Assembly: GCA_019423025.1 (NCBI GenBank)
Contig: JAHZCD010000008.1
Span: 33,846 to 97,845 of the forward strand
Source of the DNA: Haemophilus sp.
GTDB taxonomy: Bacteria > Pseudomonadota > Gammaproteobacteria > Enterobacterales > Pasteurellaceae
Length of the DNA stretch: 64,000 bases
Direction of reading: 5' to 3'
Shown: piece after piece, positions 1-8,729 of the stretch
Numbering within the stretch: the first letter of the stretch is position 1
How the letters are laid out: each line of letters opens with the position of its first letter
Notes under the pieces: generated by a model
Seen by the model: the letters and a program-made list of their open reading frames with translations, nothing else
What the model was told of the DNA's origin: nothing
The model's database searches: none
Position numbers and translations under genes: made by a program

Positions 1-510
1 TTCGTTGCCTTTATTTTCCTCGGCTATCTTTACTGGGATCACAACATTCCAGAGAAAAACGATATTCGTTGGTTAAAAGGCATCGTTGAAGTATTAAAAG
101 GGAATGAGCACGCTGTTGCAGATAACGGCAAGTATAACCTTGGTCAAAAAATGTTATTCTGGACATTGAACTTGGCGATGGTCACTTTACTTGTAACCGG
201 TATCATTATGTGGCGTCAGTATTTCTCGCACTACTTCTCTATTCCGGTATTACGTTTTGCGATTTTCCTTCACTCTTTAAGTGCATTCATGTTGTTCACC
301 GGTATTTTGGTACACATGTACATGGCATTCTGGATTAAAGGATCTATTCGCGGTATTGTGGAAGGTTGGGTAACTGTTCGTTGGGCGAAAAAACACCACC
401 CGAAATGGTATCGAGATGAAGTACTTCCTAAGCTAGAAGAAGACCTCGAAAATGAAGCTGAAGGTAAAAAAGTAAAAACCAAAGCATTGTTCAAAGGTAT
501 CAATGGCTAA
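1..510 (+). CDS. fdnI: formate dehydrogenase cytochrome b556 (gamma) subunit, 5'-truncated by window edge
   Basis: The frame is open from base 1 and 169 codons are visible; the start lies outside the window. FdnI/FdoI-type subunits are about 210-220 aa, so roughly the last three quarters are here. It is the membrane anchor that passes electrons from formate to the quinone pool through two b hemes. Hydrophobic helices are visible, with histidines in FLHSLSAF and LVHMYMAF that fit the heme-ligand helix, and a lysine-rich cytoplasmic tail. The next gene, fdhE, supports the assignment. An uptake-sequence hairpin terminator follows the stop. Choosing between the fdn, fdo and fdx names is not possible from this piece. 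Confidence 0.9.
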   Translation, partial: FVAFIFLGYLYWDHNIPEKNDIRWLKGIVEVLKGNEHAVADNGKYNLGQKMLFWTLNLAMVTLLVTGIIMWRQYFSHYFSIPVLRFAIFLHSLSAFMLFTGILVHMYMAFWIKGSIRGIVEGWVTVRWAKKHHPKWYRDEVLPKLEEDLENEAEGKKVKTKALFKGING

Positions 511-514
511 AATC

Positions 515-546
515 AAAAAGTGCGGTTAAAATTGACCGCACTTTTT
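515..546 (+). terminator. uptake-sequence hairpin terminator after fdnI
   Basis: AAAAAGTGCGGT and ACCGCACTTTTT form a 12-bp stem around an 8-nt loop with a T tract, 5 nt after the fdnI stop. It is an inverted pair of Haemophilus uptake sequences serving as an intrinsic terminator. fdhE starts 25 nt further on, so it may have its own promoter or depend on read-through. Confidence 0.8.
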
Positions 547-570
547 CTTATCAATACTTAAGAGACTATT

Positions 571-1479
571 ATGAGTATCAAAATCTTATCTGCAGACGAA
601 ATCAAACAAAAAAAGAATTCATACGATATTCCACCTGTTTTGTTTGCTAACCCTAAAAATCTTTATCAACGTCGTGCAAAACGTTTAAGAGAATTAGCAA
701 AAGATCATCCACTGGCTGATTATTTACTCTTTGCTGCAGATGTTGTGGAAACCCAATTAAGCGTATTTGAAAAAAATCCATTAGAAAAACAGCATTTCGA
801 TAATTTAAATGAAATTGAACCGTTAAATGCTAAAACATTTAAACGATCAGACATTTGGATTGAATATCTCAAAGAAATTTTACATAGCATAAAACCAAAA
901 GCGAATGAGCAGGTTACTGCTACTATTGAAAATCTTGAAAAAGCCTCTGATAAAGAGCTTGAAGAAATGGCTACTCATCTTTTAAGCCAAGAATTTAATT
1001 TAGTGAGCACTGATAAAGCTGTCTTTATCTGGGCTGCACTTTCTCTTTATTGGTTACAATTGGCTCAACAAATTCCTCATAATAGCCGTCAAGAAGGTAC
1101 AGATAATCTGCATTACTGCCCTGTTTGTGGTTCTGCACCAGTGGCAAGTGTTGTTCATATCGGCACATCACAAGGTTTACGTTATTTACACTGTAGCCTT
1201 TGTGAAAGCGAATGGAATTTAGTCCGAGCTCAATGTACTAATTGTAATGAACACAAAAATCTTGAAATGTGGTCATTAAATGAAGAGCTTGCTCTTGTTC
1301 GTGCTGAAACCTGTGGTGATTGCCAAAGCTACTTAAAAATCATGTTCCAAGAAAAAGATCCTAACGTTGAGGCAGTGGCTGATGATTTGGCATCGATTTT
1401 CTTAGATATTGAAATGGAAGAAAAAGGCTTCGCGCGCAGTGGATTAAATCCATTTGTCTTCCCTGCAGAAGAAGTGTAA
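571..1479 (+). CDS. fdhE: formate dehydrogenase accessory protein FdhE
   Basis: The 302-aa product is full length for FdhE, a cytoplasmic protein needed to produce active respiratory formate dehydrogenase (linked to sulfur transfer and iron-binding rubredoxin-like folds). The C-terminal half shows four CxxC pairs: CPVC (near residue 188), CSLC, CTNC and CGDC, the zinc/iron ribbon pattern of the family. It directly follows the formate dehydrogenase gamma subunit gene, as in related genomes. Start ATG at 571; the upstream AAGAGA is a modest ribosome site. Confidence 0.95.
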   Translation: MSIKILSADEIKQKKNSYDIPPVLFANPKNLYQRRAKRLRELAKDHPLADYLLFAADVVETQLSVFEKNPLEKQHFDNLNEIEPLNAKTFKRSDIWIEYLKEILHSIKPKANEQVTATIENLEKASDKELEEMATHLLSQEFNLVSTDKAVFIWAALSLYWLQLAQQIPHNSRQEGTDNLHYCPVCGSAPVASVVHIGTSQGLRYLHCSLCESEWNLVRAQCTNCNEHKNLEMWSLNEELALVRAETCGDCQSYLKIMFQEKDPNVEAVADDLASIFLDIEMEEKGFARSGLNPFVFPAEEV

Positions 1480-1499
1480 TTTTTACTTTTTAGATAAAC

Positions 1500-1528
1500 A
1501 AAGTGCGGTCAAAATTGACCGCACTTTT
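1500..1528. terminator. bidirectional uptake-sequence terminator between fdhE and rimI
   Basis: AAAGTGCGGTCAA and TTGACCGCACTTT form an inverted pair with a very short loop between the convergent fdhE and rimI genes. The T tract on the + side and A tract before the stem allow use from either direction. Confidence 0.8.
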
Positions 1529-1533
1529 GCATT

Positions 1534-1974
1534 CTAGAGATAACATGCCATCACGACAGCATTTTCTCGTCCACCATCTGGTTTTGGATAATAATTCTTA
1601 CGAATATCAACCTCATTAAATCCTAGCCTTTCATAAAGGAAACGAGCCGGATTCGACTCTCGCACTTCCAGCCAAAGGGTTTGAATACCTTTCTCTTTAA
1701 GCTTATCCATTAAACCTTGCAATAAAAACGAACCATAGCCCTTTCCTTGTTGAACCGGATCTATCGCAATATTGAATAATGTGGCTTCATCTAATACCGT
1801 TTGGCAAATAGCAAAACCAAGCACTTGCTCTTTTTCCACTAATTTCAAATTGAGATAACGCTCGCCGACATTATTTTTCAATGTTCCCAATGACCAAGGC
1901 ACAAGGTGTGCTGCTTGTTCAATTTCATATAAGCGATCCATATCGCATTCTTCAATAGGAAAAAGAGAAGGCAT
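1534..1974 (-). CDS. rimI: ribosomal protein S18 alanine N-acetyltransferase RimI
   Basis: GNAT-fold acetyltransferase that acetylates the N-terminal alanine of S18. Visible features are the family segment LDEATLFNIAIDP, the acetyl-CoA loop QQGKGYGS and the region LWLEVRESN...LYERLGF. The longest frame starts with TTG at 2001, but an ATG at 1974 sits two bases after the holD stop (TAATTATG), gives 146 aa (E. coli RimI is 148 aa), and is typical of translational coupling. I chose it; no clear Shine-Dalgarno precedes either start. It forms an operon with holD, the usual order in enteric and Pasteurellaceae genomes. Confidence 0.92.
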   Translation of the reverse strand: MPSLFPIEECDMDRLYEIEQAAHLVPWSLGTLKNNVGERYLNLKLVEKEQVLGFAICQTVLDEATLFNIAIDPVQQGKGYGSFLLQGLMDKLKEKGIQTLWLEVRESNPARFLYERLGFNEVDIRKNYYPKPDGGRENAVVMACYL

Positions 1975-1976
1975 AA

Positions 1977-2381
1977 TTAAATTTGTTGGATTTGTTGCCA
2001 AAGTTCACGCTTAGCTTGGCTATTTTGCTGGAATTGTTGCCAATCAACGGAGCGATAAACACGCTCTGCATTTAAGCAATAAGGCAAAGTGCGGTCGATT
2101 TGATCAGCATTTTCAGCTAATAACCAATACCGCACAGAATGTTGTAACGTGATATGTTGAATTTGATCGAAATTCAGGCAAAGGCAATCTTCTTTGTTTA
2201 ACTCGAGTGCCAGTCGAACATCTGAAAAAAGTGGAGAGTTCGATACGTTATCTTTCGCCACCACAATAAATTTCACTTGTTCAGACACACTCACACCAAC
2301 CGCCCCTTGTAATACTTCTGGGCGATAGAGCTGCCAACGGGTTATCCCCATTTCATTTAAAAGAAAATTGCGTCTATCCAT
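1977..2381 (-). CDS. holD: DNA polymerase III psi subunit HolD
   Basis: The 134-aa product matches the size of HolD, which joins chi to the clamp loader and thus links the loader to SSB. The N-terminal segment LLNEMGITRWQLYRPEVLQG is the conserved start of the family. Its stop lies two bases before the rimI start, so the two are co-translated. An uptake sequence lies within the reading frame (near 2085). The lipoprotein gene upstream ends only 3 bases before the start and is on the same strand. Confidence 0.93.
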   Translation of the reverse strand: MDRRNFLLNEMGITRWQLYRPEVLQGAVGVSVSEQVKFIVVAKDNVSNSPLFSDVRLALELNKEDCLCLNFDQIQHITLQHSVRYWLLAENADQIDRTLPYCLNAERVYRSVDWQQFQQNSQAKRELWQQIQQI

Positions 2382-2384
2382 AGA

Positions 2385-2975
2385 TTAACGAGCGATAGTA
2401 TCTAACGGATAATCTCTTAAACCTTTAACAATTGCTTTTTCTTGCGCATCTGTTGGTTTTTCTTGATACGCTTTTAAGCTACGGAAAGAAAGAATATTTT
2501 TCGCTTGATAAACCACAGCGATAAAACGTTGGAAATCCTTACCATCACAAGCATAGTAAACATCTGAAGCGTTACCAATCGTTTTTAAATCACATACTTT
2601 TTTATTTGTATCAAGATATTTTGTCGTTAATGATGGAACGTGAGAAACATCTTTCAGGTAGTAAGTTTCACTAGTGATAAATTTACGGTTACTACGATCT
2701 ACACTAGATGCACCACTTAAGAAACGCGGATCTTCTGATTTATCAAAGGCTTTTGTTTGTTTATAGAATTTCTCGCCGTTGAATGTCACTTCTTGGTTAC
2801 CTTTTTTGATACGCTCAAACTGTGCATCTAAGCTTTGTGCTTGTGCAGCAGGTAATTCAACTGTTGAGCTTGTTGGTAAGGTTGAAGGTTTTTCTTTGCT
2901 ACCTTGAAGTTGTTCGATTAATTGACAACCAGACAATAAACTTGCCATTGCGACTGCGGTGATGATTTTTTTCAT
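2385..2975 (-). CDS. hypothetical lipoprotein (possibly DUF5358-like)
   Basis: From the ATG at 2975, preceded by AAGGAA at good spacing, the product is 196 aa. A longer frame from a GTG at 3050 lacks a signal peptide at its beginning and is rejected. The N-terminus has a lysine pair, a hydrophobic stretch and a lipobox LLSGC with Cys17, so it should be lipid-modified and membrane-anchored, facing the periplasm. The rest is soluble with a cysteine pair (VCDLK...YYACDG) that could form a disulfide. Function unknown; the DUF5358 suggestion is from memory and weak. It lies upstream of holD-rimI on the same strand. Confidence 0.75.
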   Translation of the reverse strand: MKKIITAVAMASLLSGCQLIEQLQGSKEKPSTLPTSSTVELPAAQAQSLDAQFERIKKGNQEVTFNGEKFYKQTKAFDKSEDPRFLSGASSVDRSNRKFITSETYYLKDVSHVPSLTTKYLDTNKKVCDLKTIGNASDVYYACDGKDFQRFIAVVYQAKNILSFRSLKAYQEKPTDAQEKAIVKGLRDYPLDTIAR

Positions 2976-3062
2976 AAATAATTCCTTAATAAATACGTTT
3001 AAATCGTTTTCTTTTGCTAGAATAACGCGTAATTTTAACCAATAACCCACAGGATTTAAAGC

Positions 3063-4055
3063 GTGATTTCTCTCGAAAGCGAAGTTTTACAACGCCACCT
3101 TCCCCTTTTTAACGGTAAATCAATTCTTCTTGCCGGTGGCATTAATGATGATTTTCCTCAAATATTGAAAAAACATTGCCAATCTGTGCAGGTTTGGAGT
3201 TGGTATTTTGATTATGCCAAAACCCAAAGTGCGGTCAATTTTGAGGTTGAATTTCAGCCGCAAGCCGATTTGATTATTTATTATTGGACGAAGAATAAAC
3301 AAGAAGTGAATTTTCAGCTGATGCAACTACTCGCCAAAAGTAAAATTGGTCAAGAAGTGTTGATTATCGGTGAAAATCGTTGTGGCGTCCGTTCAGCTGA
3401 AAAACTGCTTGAACCTTATGGTGAAATTGGCAAAATCGACTCTGCGCGTCGTTGCGGTTTATACCATTTTGCCTTACAAAAACAACCGCACTTTGAGCTT
3501 CAATCTTATTGGAAATGCTACCAAAATGATGCATTAGGCGATCTCCGTATTTTCTGCTTGCCGGGTGTATTCAGTGCCAATGAACTTGATAATGGAACGT
3601 CACTTCTACTTTCTACCTTAACGTCACCAATTCAAGGCAAAGTGTTAGACATTGGTTGTGGTGCGGGTGTTATTGGTTCAATGATTAAAAAACATCATCC
3701 TAAAGCAGATGTCACGATGACCGATATTCATGCAATGGCAATTCAATCCGCTCGTCAAACACTGGCAGAAAATCAGCTTGAAGGTCAGGTTATCGCAAGT
3801 GATGTGTTTTCCCATATTGAGGGAAAATTTGATCTGATTATTTCAAACCCGCCTTTCCACGATGGAATCGATACAGCTTATCGTGCGGCGAAAGAACTTA
3901 TTCAACAAGCAAAATGGCATTTGACGGCAGGTGGCGAACTTCGTATTGTTGCTAATGCATTTCTGCCTTATCCCGATTTATTAGCGCAACATTTCGGTAA
4001 GTTTGACGTACTTGCTCAAACCACCAAATTTAAAGTGTATTCCGTGAGAAATTAA
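3063..4055 (+). CDS. rsmC: 16S rRNA (guanine1207-N2)-methyltransferase RsmC
   Basis: The 330-aa protein has the RsmC two-domain form: a degenerate N-terminal methyltransferase-like half and a catalytic C-terminal half. The SAM motif VLDIGCGAGVIG (near residue 194) and the catalytic IISNPPFHDG (near 259) are intact. It methylates G1207 of 16S rRNA in the 30S subunit. The start is GTG at 3063, with AGGA eight bases upstream. It is divergent from the lipoprotein gene, and the next gene follows after 10 bases, so the two are probably co-transcribed. Confidence 0.95.
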   Translation: MISLESEVLQRHLPLFNGKSILLAGGINDDFPQILKKHCQSVQVWSWYFDYAKTQSAVNFEVEFQPQADLIIYYWTKNKQEVNFQLMQLLAKSKIGQEVLIIGENRCGVRSAEKLLEPYGEIGKIDSARRCGLYHFALQKQPHFELQSYWKCYQNDALGDLRIFCLPGVFSANELDNGTSLLLSTLTSPIQGKVLDIGCGAGVIGSMIKKHHPKADVTMTDIHAMAIQSARQTLAENQLEGQVIASDVFSHIEGKFDLIISNPPFHDGIDTAYRAAKELIQQAKWHLTAGGELRIVANAFLPYPDLLAQHFGKFDVLAQTTKFKVYSVRN

Positions 4056-4065
4056 GGAGAAAACA

Positions 4066-4563
4066 ATGTTTGTAACCAGTTCAGCCATTCAAAATGGTGC
4101 TTTTGAAGACAAATATGGCAAACGCGGCACACAATTTAGCCCAAATGGTATGCCGACCTACTCTATTCCATTTGAAATTCACGATGCCCCTCAAGGCACT
4201 AAATCCTTTGCGGTTGTCTTAGAAGATAAAGATGCAATTACGGCAAGTGGGTTTGTGTGGATTCATTGGCTTATTGCGGATCTTGAACGTACCGTTATCC
4301 AAGAAAATGAAAGCCAAACTGCAACAGATTATGTACAAGGTGCAAATACTTGGGCGAGTAAATTAGGTCAATTTGATATCGAAGAAGCCTCATTCTATGG
4401 TGGTATGGCACCACCAAACTGCTTGCATCGTTACGAGCTTATTGTATATGCGCTCGATACCAAACTTAACCTTAAACCGGGATTCCGTTTTAATGATCTA
4501 CATTTTGCGATGCAAGGGCACATTCTGGATCAAGCTGTGGTGATGGGCACTTATGATGTTTAA
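4066..4563 (+). CDS. YbhB/YbcL family (PEBP, Raf kinase inhibitor-like) protein
   Basis: 165-aa cytoplasmic protein of the phosphatidylethanolamine-binding-protein fold. Family marks are SIPFEIHDAPQGTKSFAVVLEDKDA at the anion-binding pocket, VWIHWL and PPNCLHRYELIVYAL (the GxHRY-type segment). Biological role in bacteria is unclear. A strong ribosome site (AAGGAG) precedes the ATG. It follows rsmC by 10 bases and ends at a bidirectional uptake-sequence terminator. Confidence 0.9.
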   Translation: MFVTSSAIQNGAFEDKYGKRGTQFSPNGMPTYSIPFEIHDAPQGTKSFAVVLEDKDAITASGFVWIHWLIADLERTVIQENESQTATDYVQGANTWASKLGQFDIEEASFYGGMAPPNCLHRYELIVYALDTKLNLKPGFRFNDLHFAMQGHILDQAVVMGTYDV

Positions 4564-4595
4564 TCACTTATAGTTCATCCTAAAAACACCATAAA

Positions 4596-4634
4596 AAATG
4601 ACCGCACTTCAACAAAGTGCGGTCATTTCTTTTA
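4596..4634. terminator. bidirectional uptake-sequence terminator
   Basis: AAATGACCGCACTT and AAGTGCGGTCATTT form a 14-bp stem followed by a T-rich run, between the convergent PEBP and yeeX genes. Confidence 0.85.
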
Positions 4635-4639
4635 GGATT

Positions 4640-4990
4640 TTATAACGTGATTTTATTCGTGTCTTGCACTAATTTCGCGTGTGCTTTTTTCTGTTCTTTC
4701 ATCTTATTGCTCGTTTCACGGCGTTGAGTAGAAAGTTCCGCATTGCGAATGTTGTAATCATCTACACGGCCTTCATAGTCATCACGCATATTTTCGATAA
4801 TTGCACGAACATCTTCAATGCTCATATCGTCACGGATATATTGATTTAAGTTATCTAATAATAAGACACGTTTTTGGTTATCACGAATTTTGCGGTTGTT
4901 GTCTTCAATGTCACGCTTAAGTTTATTTTTTAAACGATATAAACGCACATACTCTAATACTTCTTGGAAGGACTTATTTACATTTCCCAT
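4640..4990 (-). CDS. yeeX: DUF496 / UPF0265 family protein YeeX
   Basis: From ATG 4990 the product is 116 aa. It closely resembles E. coli YeeX in the segments SFQEVLEYVRLYRLKNKL, IRDNQKRVLLLDNL and GRVDDYNIRNAEL. The protein is highly charged and almost wholly helical, probably coiled coil, with no membrane segment. Function is not established. A TTG start at 5005 would add five residues and is less likely. Confidence 0.9.
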   Translation of the reverse strand: MGNVNKSFQEVLEYVRLYRLKNKLKRDIEDNNRKIRDNQKRVLLLDNLNQYIRDDMSIEDVRAIIENMRDDYEGRVDDYNIRNAELSTQRRETSNKMKEQKKAHAKLVQDTNKITL

Positions 4991-5168
4991 GATCGACTCT
5001 CTCAAAGTTAAAAATAAACTTCGGGTAATGTAGCCTTTTTTTTCGTCCCCGTCAAAAGCTTAAATTTAAATTGATGGATTAGATCAAAAAACTGTTTGAT
5101 TTAGTTGATTATCCTATTCGGTAGTGGTAAAAATGAAGAATCTATTCAAAATAAAATAAGGAAACACA

Positions 5169-6251
5169 ATGTCAAAAGTCTTTAATTTTAGTGCTGGTCC
5201 AGCCATGATTTTCCCTGAGGTACTACACAAAGCACAAGCTGAGCTAACTAACTGGCTTGGTCAAGGTGTATCTGTGATGGAAGTCAGCCACCGTGGCAAA
5301 TATTTTATGGAATTGATTACCCAAGCAGAAAAAGATCTGCGTGAAGTGTATAACATTCCAGATAATTATCGCGTGTTATTCCTACAAGGTGGCGCACGTG
5401 GTCAATTTGCAGCCTTACCGATGAACTTAATTGGTGAGAAAGGCAAAGCACTTTACTTAAATAGCGGTCACTGGTCTGCAACTGCAGCGAAAGAAGCGCG
5501 TAACTTTGCTGAAATTGATGAAATTACCATTGTGGAAAATGGTGAGCACACACGCATTACCAACCTTGATTTCAGTGATATTGCGGAACAATACGATTAC
5601 GTTCACTATTGCCCAAATGAAACTATCAGCGGTGTTGAAATTTTTGATGTACCGAATGTGGGCAATACGGTACTTGTAGCAGATATGTCATCTAATGTGC
5701 TCTCTCGCGAAATTGATATTAGCAAATTTGGTGTCATTTACGCTGGTGCACAAAAAAATCTTGGTCCTGCAGGGATTACACTCGTCATTATTCGCGATGA
5801 TTTAATTGGTCATGCACGCCAAGCAACGCCATCAATTTGGAACTATGCCACACAACGTGATGCAGACTCCATGATCAATACACCACCAACATTTGCTTGG
5901 TATCTCTGTTCATTAGTCTTCAAACACATTCAAGCAATTGGTGGCTTAAAAGAAATTGCAAAACGTAATGCCGTGAAAGCACAAACCCTTTATGACTACA
6001 TTGATAGCAGTAAACTCTATCGTAACGTCGTGGCTAAAGAAAACCGTTCAACTATGAATGTGACATTCGTAACAGGTAATCCAGAGCTTGATGCTAAATT
6101 TGTCGCAGAATCTACAGCTGCCGGTCTTCAAGCTTTAAAAGGTCACAAAGTGTTAGGTGGTATGCGCGCCTCTATCTATAACGCGATGCCATTAGAAGGC
6201 GTACAAGCGCTCATTGAATTCATGAAAAAATTTGAAGCTGAAAATAGCTAA
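5169..6251 (+). CDS. serC: phosphoserine aminotransferase SerC
   Basis: 360 aa, the normal length. It converts 3-phosphohydroxypyruvate to phosphoserine and acts also in pyridoxal phosphate synthesis. The N-terminus FNFSAGPAMIFPEVL and the PLP lysine in YAGAQKNLGPAG are family signatures. AAGGAA precedes the ATG. hisC follows after 64 bases across a hairpin. The 5' region holds an ATCAAA/TTTGAT inverted repeat near 5085-5101 that could be an operator, of unknown meaning. Confidence 0.97.
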   Translation: MSKVFNFSAGPAMIFPEVLHKAQAELTNWLGQGVSVMEVSHRGKYFMELITQAEKDLREVYNIPDNYRVLFLQGGARGQFAALPMNLIGEKGKALYLNSGHWSATAAKEARNFAEIDEITIVENGEHTRITNLDFSDIAEQYDYVHYCPNETISGVEIFDVPNVGNTVLVADMSSNVLSREIDISKFGVIYAGAQKNLGPAGITLVIIRDDLIGHARQATPSIWNYATQRDADSMINTPPTFAWYLCSLVFKHIQAIGGLKEIAKRNAVKAQTLYDYIDSSKLYRNVVAKENRSTMNVTFVTGNPELDAKFVAESTAAGLQALKGHKVLGGMRASIYNAMPLEGVQALIEFMKKFEAENS

Positions 6252-6271
6252 TTATCTGATTCATTAAACTC

Positions 6272-6302
6272 AACGTGCGGGCTGAAAGGCCCGTTCGTTT
6301 TT
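6272..6302 (+). terminator. hairpin between serC and hisC
   Basis: CGGGC-TGAAAG-GCCCG with outer AACG/CGTT pairing, ending in a T run, 20 bases after serC. Since hisC begins 13 bases later without a separate strong promoter visible, it may be a partial terminator (attenuator-like). Confidence 0.6.
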
Positions 6303-6315
6303 ATAAGGAAAGCAT

Positions 6316-7419
6316 ATGCAATATATCAACGTCGCCAATCAAGGCGTAAAATCTCTTTCACCTTACCAAGCTGGAAAACCAATCGAAGAACTTGAGCGTG
6401 AATTAGGCATTACTAATATCGTTAAACTTGCCTCAAATGAAAACCCTTTCGGTTTTCCTGAAAGTGCGAAAAAAGCCATTCAAGCCCAACTTGATCATTT
6501 AACGCGCTACCCTGATGCAAATGGTTTTGAACTTAAAGCGGCTATTGCAAAAAAATTTGGTGTGCAACCAAACCAAATCACCCTTGGCAATGGTTCTAAC
6601 GATTTATTAGAGCTCTTTGCTCATACCTTTGCTGGTGAGCATGATGAAGTGATTTATTCACAATACGCCTTTATTGTTTACCCTTTAGTGACCAAAGCCA
6701 TTAACGCCGTTGCAAAAGAAATTCCTGCTAAAGATTGGGGACACGATTTAAACGGATTTTTGACCGCACTTTCAGATAAAACCAAGCTGATTTTTATTGC
6801 CAATCCAAACAATCCAACGGGGAATTTCTTAACGGAAGCAGAATTGGATGCTTTCTTGGCAAAAGTACCTGAAAATGTGATTGTGGTATTAGATGAAGCT
6901 TATACTGAATTTACCCATCCAAGCGAACGGGTTAATTCTTTTGCGTTACTGGAAAAATACCCAAACCTTATCGTTTCTCGCTCCCTATCAAAAGCTTATG
7001 GATTGGCGGGTTTACGCATTGGTTACGCAGTCTCTAATCCTGAAATCGCAGACTTATTAAACCGTGTTCGTCAACCGTTTAACTGTAATAGCCTTGCTTT
7101 AACCAGTGCGATTGCGGTGATGAACGATGATGCCTTTGTCGAAAAAGTGGCGGAGAACAATCGCCAAGAAATGAAACGTTATGAGGCCTTCTGCCAACAA
7201 TATGGTTTAGACTTTATTCCATCTAAAGGTAACTTTATTACCATTGATTTTAAACAACCAGCCGCACCAATTTATGATGCATTATTACGTGAAGGCGTCA
7301 TTGTTCGCCCAATTGCAGGCTATGGCATGCCAAATCACTTACGTATCAGTATTGGCTTACCACAAGAAAATGACAAATTTTTTACTGCACTCGTTAAAGT
7401 GCTGAATTTAGGAAAATAA
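6316..7419 (+). CDS. hisC: histidinol-phosphate aminotransferase (HisC2 type)
   Basis: 367-aa class I/II PLP aminotransferase. It shows KLASNENPFG near the N-terminus, the Asn/Asp/Tyr region NPNNPTGNF...VVLDEAYTEF, and the PLP lysine in SLSKAYGLAGLRIGY. It catalyses transamination of imidazole acetol phosphate in histidine synthesis and may also accept phenylpyruvate-type substrates. It lies with serC rather than in a his operon, as in H. influenzae hisC2. RBS AAGGAAAG. A strong terminator follows. Confidence 0.95.
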   Translation: MQYINVANQGVKSLSPYQAGKPIEELERELGITNIVKLASNENPFGFPESAKKAIQAQLDHLTRYPDANGFELKAAIAKKFGVQPNQITLGNGSNDLLELFAHTFAGEHDEVIYSQYAFIVYPLVTKAINAVAKEIPAKDWGHDLNGFLTALSDKTKLIFIANPNNPTGNFLTEAELDAFLAKVPENVIVVLDEAYTEFTHPSERVNSFALLEKYPNLIVSRSLSKAYGLAGLRIGYAVSNPEIADLLNRVRQPFNCNSLALTSAIAVMNDDAFVEKVAENNRQEMKRYEAFCQQYGLDFIPSKGNFITIDFKQPAAPIYDALLREGVIVRPIAGYGMPNHLRISIGLPQENDKFFTALVKVLNLGK

Positions 7420-7423
7420 AAAT

Positions 7424-7457
7424 AAGGCGCTTTCTTTTAACGAGAAAGCGCCTTTTT
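7424..7457. terminator. bidirectional terminator hisC / HAD phosphatase
   Basis: AAGGCGCTTTCT and AGAAAGCGCCTT form a 12-bp perfect stem with a 7-nt loop and a T tract, between convergent genes. Confidence 0.9.
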
Positions 7458-7459
7458 AT

Positions 7460-8245
7460 TTATTCAGGGAAAATCTCATTCAATATCAATGCAATCCCAT
7501 CATCATTATGCGAAGCGGTGACGCGATTGGCGGCTTTTTTAATCTCATCGGGAGCATTGCCCATTGCCACGCCTAATCCCACGCTTTCTAACATATCTAA
7601 ATCGTTAAAGTTATCACCGAAAGCGACACATTCTTCCATCTTCACATGAAAATAATCTTCAAGAAAACGTACCGCGTTACCTTTTGTCGCGGATTTATGC
7701 ATCACTTCAAGGAAATTCGCATGAGAACGGCAAATACTTAAATGCGGGAATTTCTCTTTCAAGATTTGCTCAATAGCAATCACTTCATCTGTTTCACCAA
7801 TGATTTGAATTTTATGTGGAGAATAGACCGCACTTTCATCATAAGGATCAATCTGAATGCCTGTCACGCTACGTTCATAAATCACCCATTTATTATCCAA
7901 ATCGCGAGCGACGCAATCATCATAGGTATAATAATTGACACCTAACGCAGGATGATCTGCTAATACTTGGTTAATGGCTTGGATATCAGCAGAATCAATT
8001 TGTACCGAATAAATAGGCGTAGCGTTTTTATCTAAAATCAAGGCACCACTGAATGCCACAATGATGTTGTAATTTTCAATAAGTTTCGCATAAGGCCAAA
8101 TACCAAGCGGCGAACGAGCAGAGATTGGTGTAAATGGAATACCTTGTTTTGTAATGCGTTGAAGTGCATCTAAGGTTTTAGGCGAAATTCGATGATCCGA
8201 CGTTAATAAGGTACCATCAAAATCACTGAATACGGCTTTATACAT
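7460..8245 (-). CDS. Cof-type HAD-superfamily hydrolase
   Basis: 261 aa. Motif I is FSDFDGTLL at residues 6-14 (nucleophile Asp and acid Asp), and motif IV is FGDNFNDLDML near residue 207. Between them is a C2-type cap domain, which places it in the Cof/YidA subfamily of sugar-phosphate or flavin/pyridoxal-phosphate phosphatases. Substrate cannot be told from sequence. The conserved KG pair (SATKGNAV) is present. Start ATG has GGAGC upstream. It is followed downstream by the hisC terminator. Confidence 0.88.
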   Translation of the reverse strand: MYKAVFSDFDGTLLTSDHRISPKTLDALQRITKQGIPFTPISARSPLGIWPYAKLIENYNIIVAFSGALILDKNATPIYSVQIDSADIQAINQVLADHPALGVNYYTYDDCVARDLDNKWVIYERSVTGIQIDPYDESAVYSPHKIQIIGETDEVIAIEQILKEKFPHLSICRSHANFLEVMHKSATKGNAVRFLEDYFHVKMEECVAFGDNFNDLDMLESVGLGVAMGNAPDEIKKAANRVTASHNDDGIALILNEIFPE

Positions 8246-8263
8246 AATTGCTCCAAATAGTTA

Positions 8264-8728
8264 TTATTTTTCGGAAAGGTAAGGATCGGCAAAGCCCAAA
8301 CCCTGCATAATTTCAGTTTCTAAACTTTCCATTTCTTCGGCTTCATCATCTTCAATGTGATCGTACCCCAACAAATGTAAGCTGCCATGCACAATCATAT
8401 GCGCCCAATGTGCCATTAAAGGCTTTTCTTGCTCGATAGCTTCACGCTCCACCACTTGACGGCAAATCACCAAATCGCCCAACAATGGCAACTCCACTTC
8501 ATCAGGGCATTCAAAAGGGAAAGACAACACATTGGTTGGACGATCTTTTCCACGATAAGTCAAATTCAAGTCATGGCTTTCCGCTTCATCCACAATGCGC
8601 ACCGTCATTTCCACATTATCACTTTCTGGTTGCACTGCAGCGGTTGCCCATTGCAGAATTTGCGCTTCTGATGGCAAGCCTTCTGTATTTTCACAGGCCA
8701 GTTGCAAATCGATAATCATATTGCCCAT
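8264..8728 (-). CDS. ybeY: endoribonuclease YbeY (16S rRNA maturation)
   Basis: 154-aa zinc-dependent single-strand RNase for 16S 3'-end processing and ribosome quality control. The three-histidine metal motif HGSLHLLGYDH is present near residue 117, as is the conserved RGKDRPTNVLSFPF. The ATG at 8728 has AGGAGA at ideal distance; an internal ATG three codons later has less support. It starts directly after ybeZ, the conserved operon partner. Confidence 0.96.
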   Translation of the reverse strand: MGNMIIDLQLACENTEGLPSEAQILQWATAAVQPESDNVEMTVRIVDEAESHDLNLTYRGKDRPTNVLSFPFECPDEVELPLLGDLVICRQVVEREAIEQEKPLMAHWAHMIVHGSLHLLGYDHIEDDEAEEMESLETEIMQGLGFADPYLSEK

Positions 8729-8729
8729 G

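Noticed and set aside
5083..5101. ATCAAA/TTTGAT inverted repeat before serC as an FNR site
   Set aside because: The half-sites are in the wrong orientation for TTGAT-N4-ATCAA, and spacing differs; left only as a remark.
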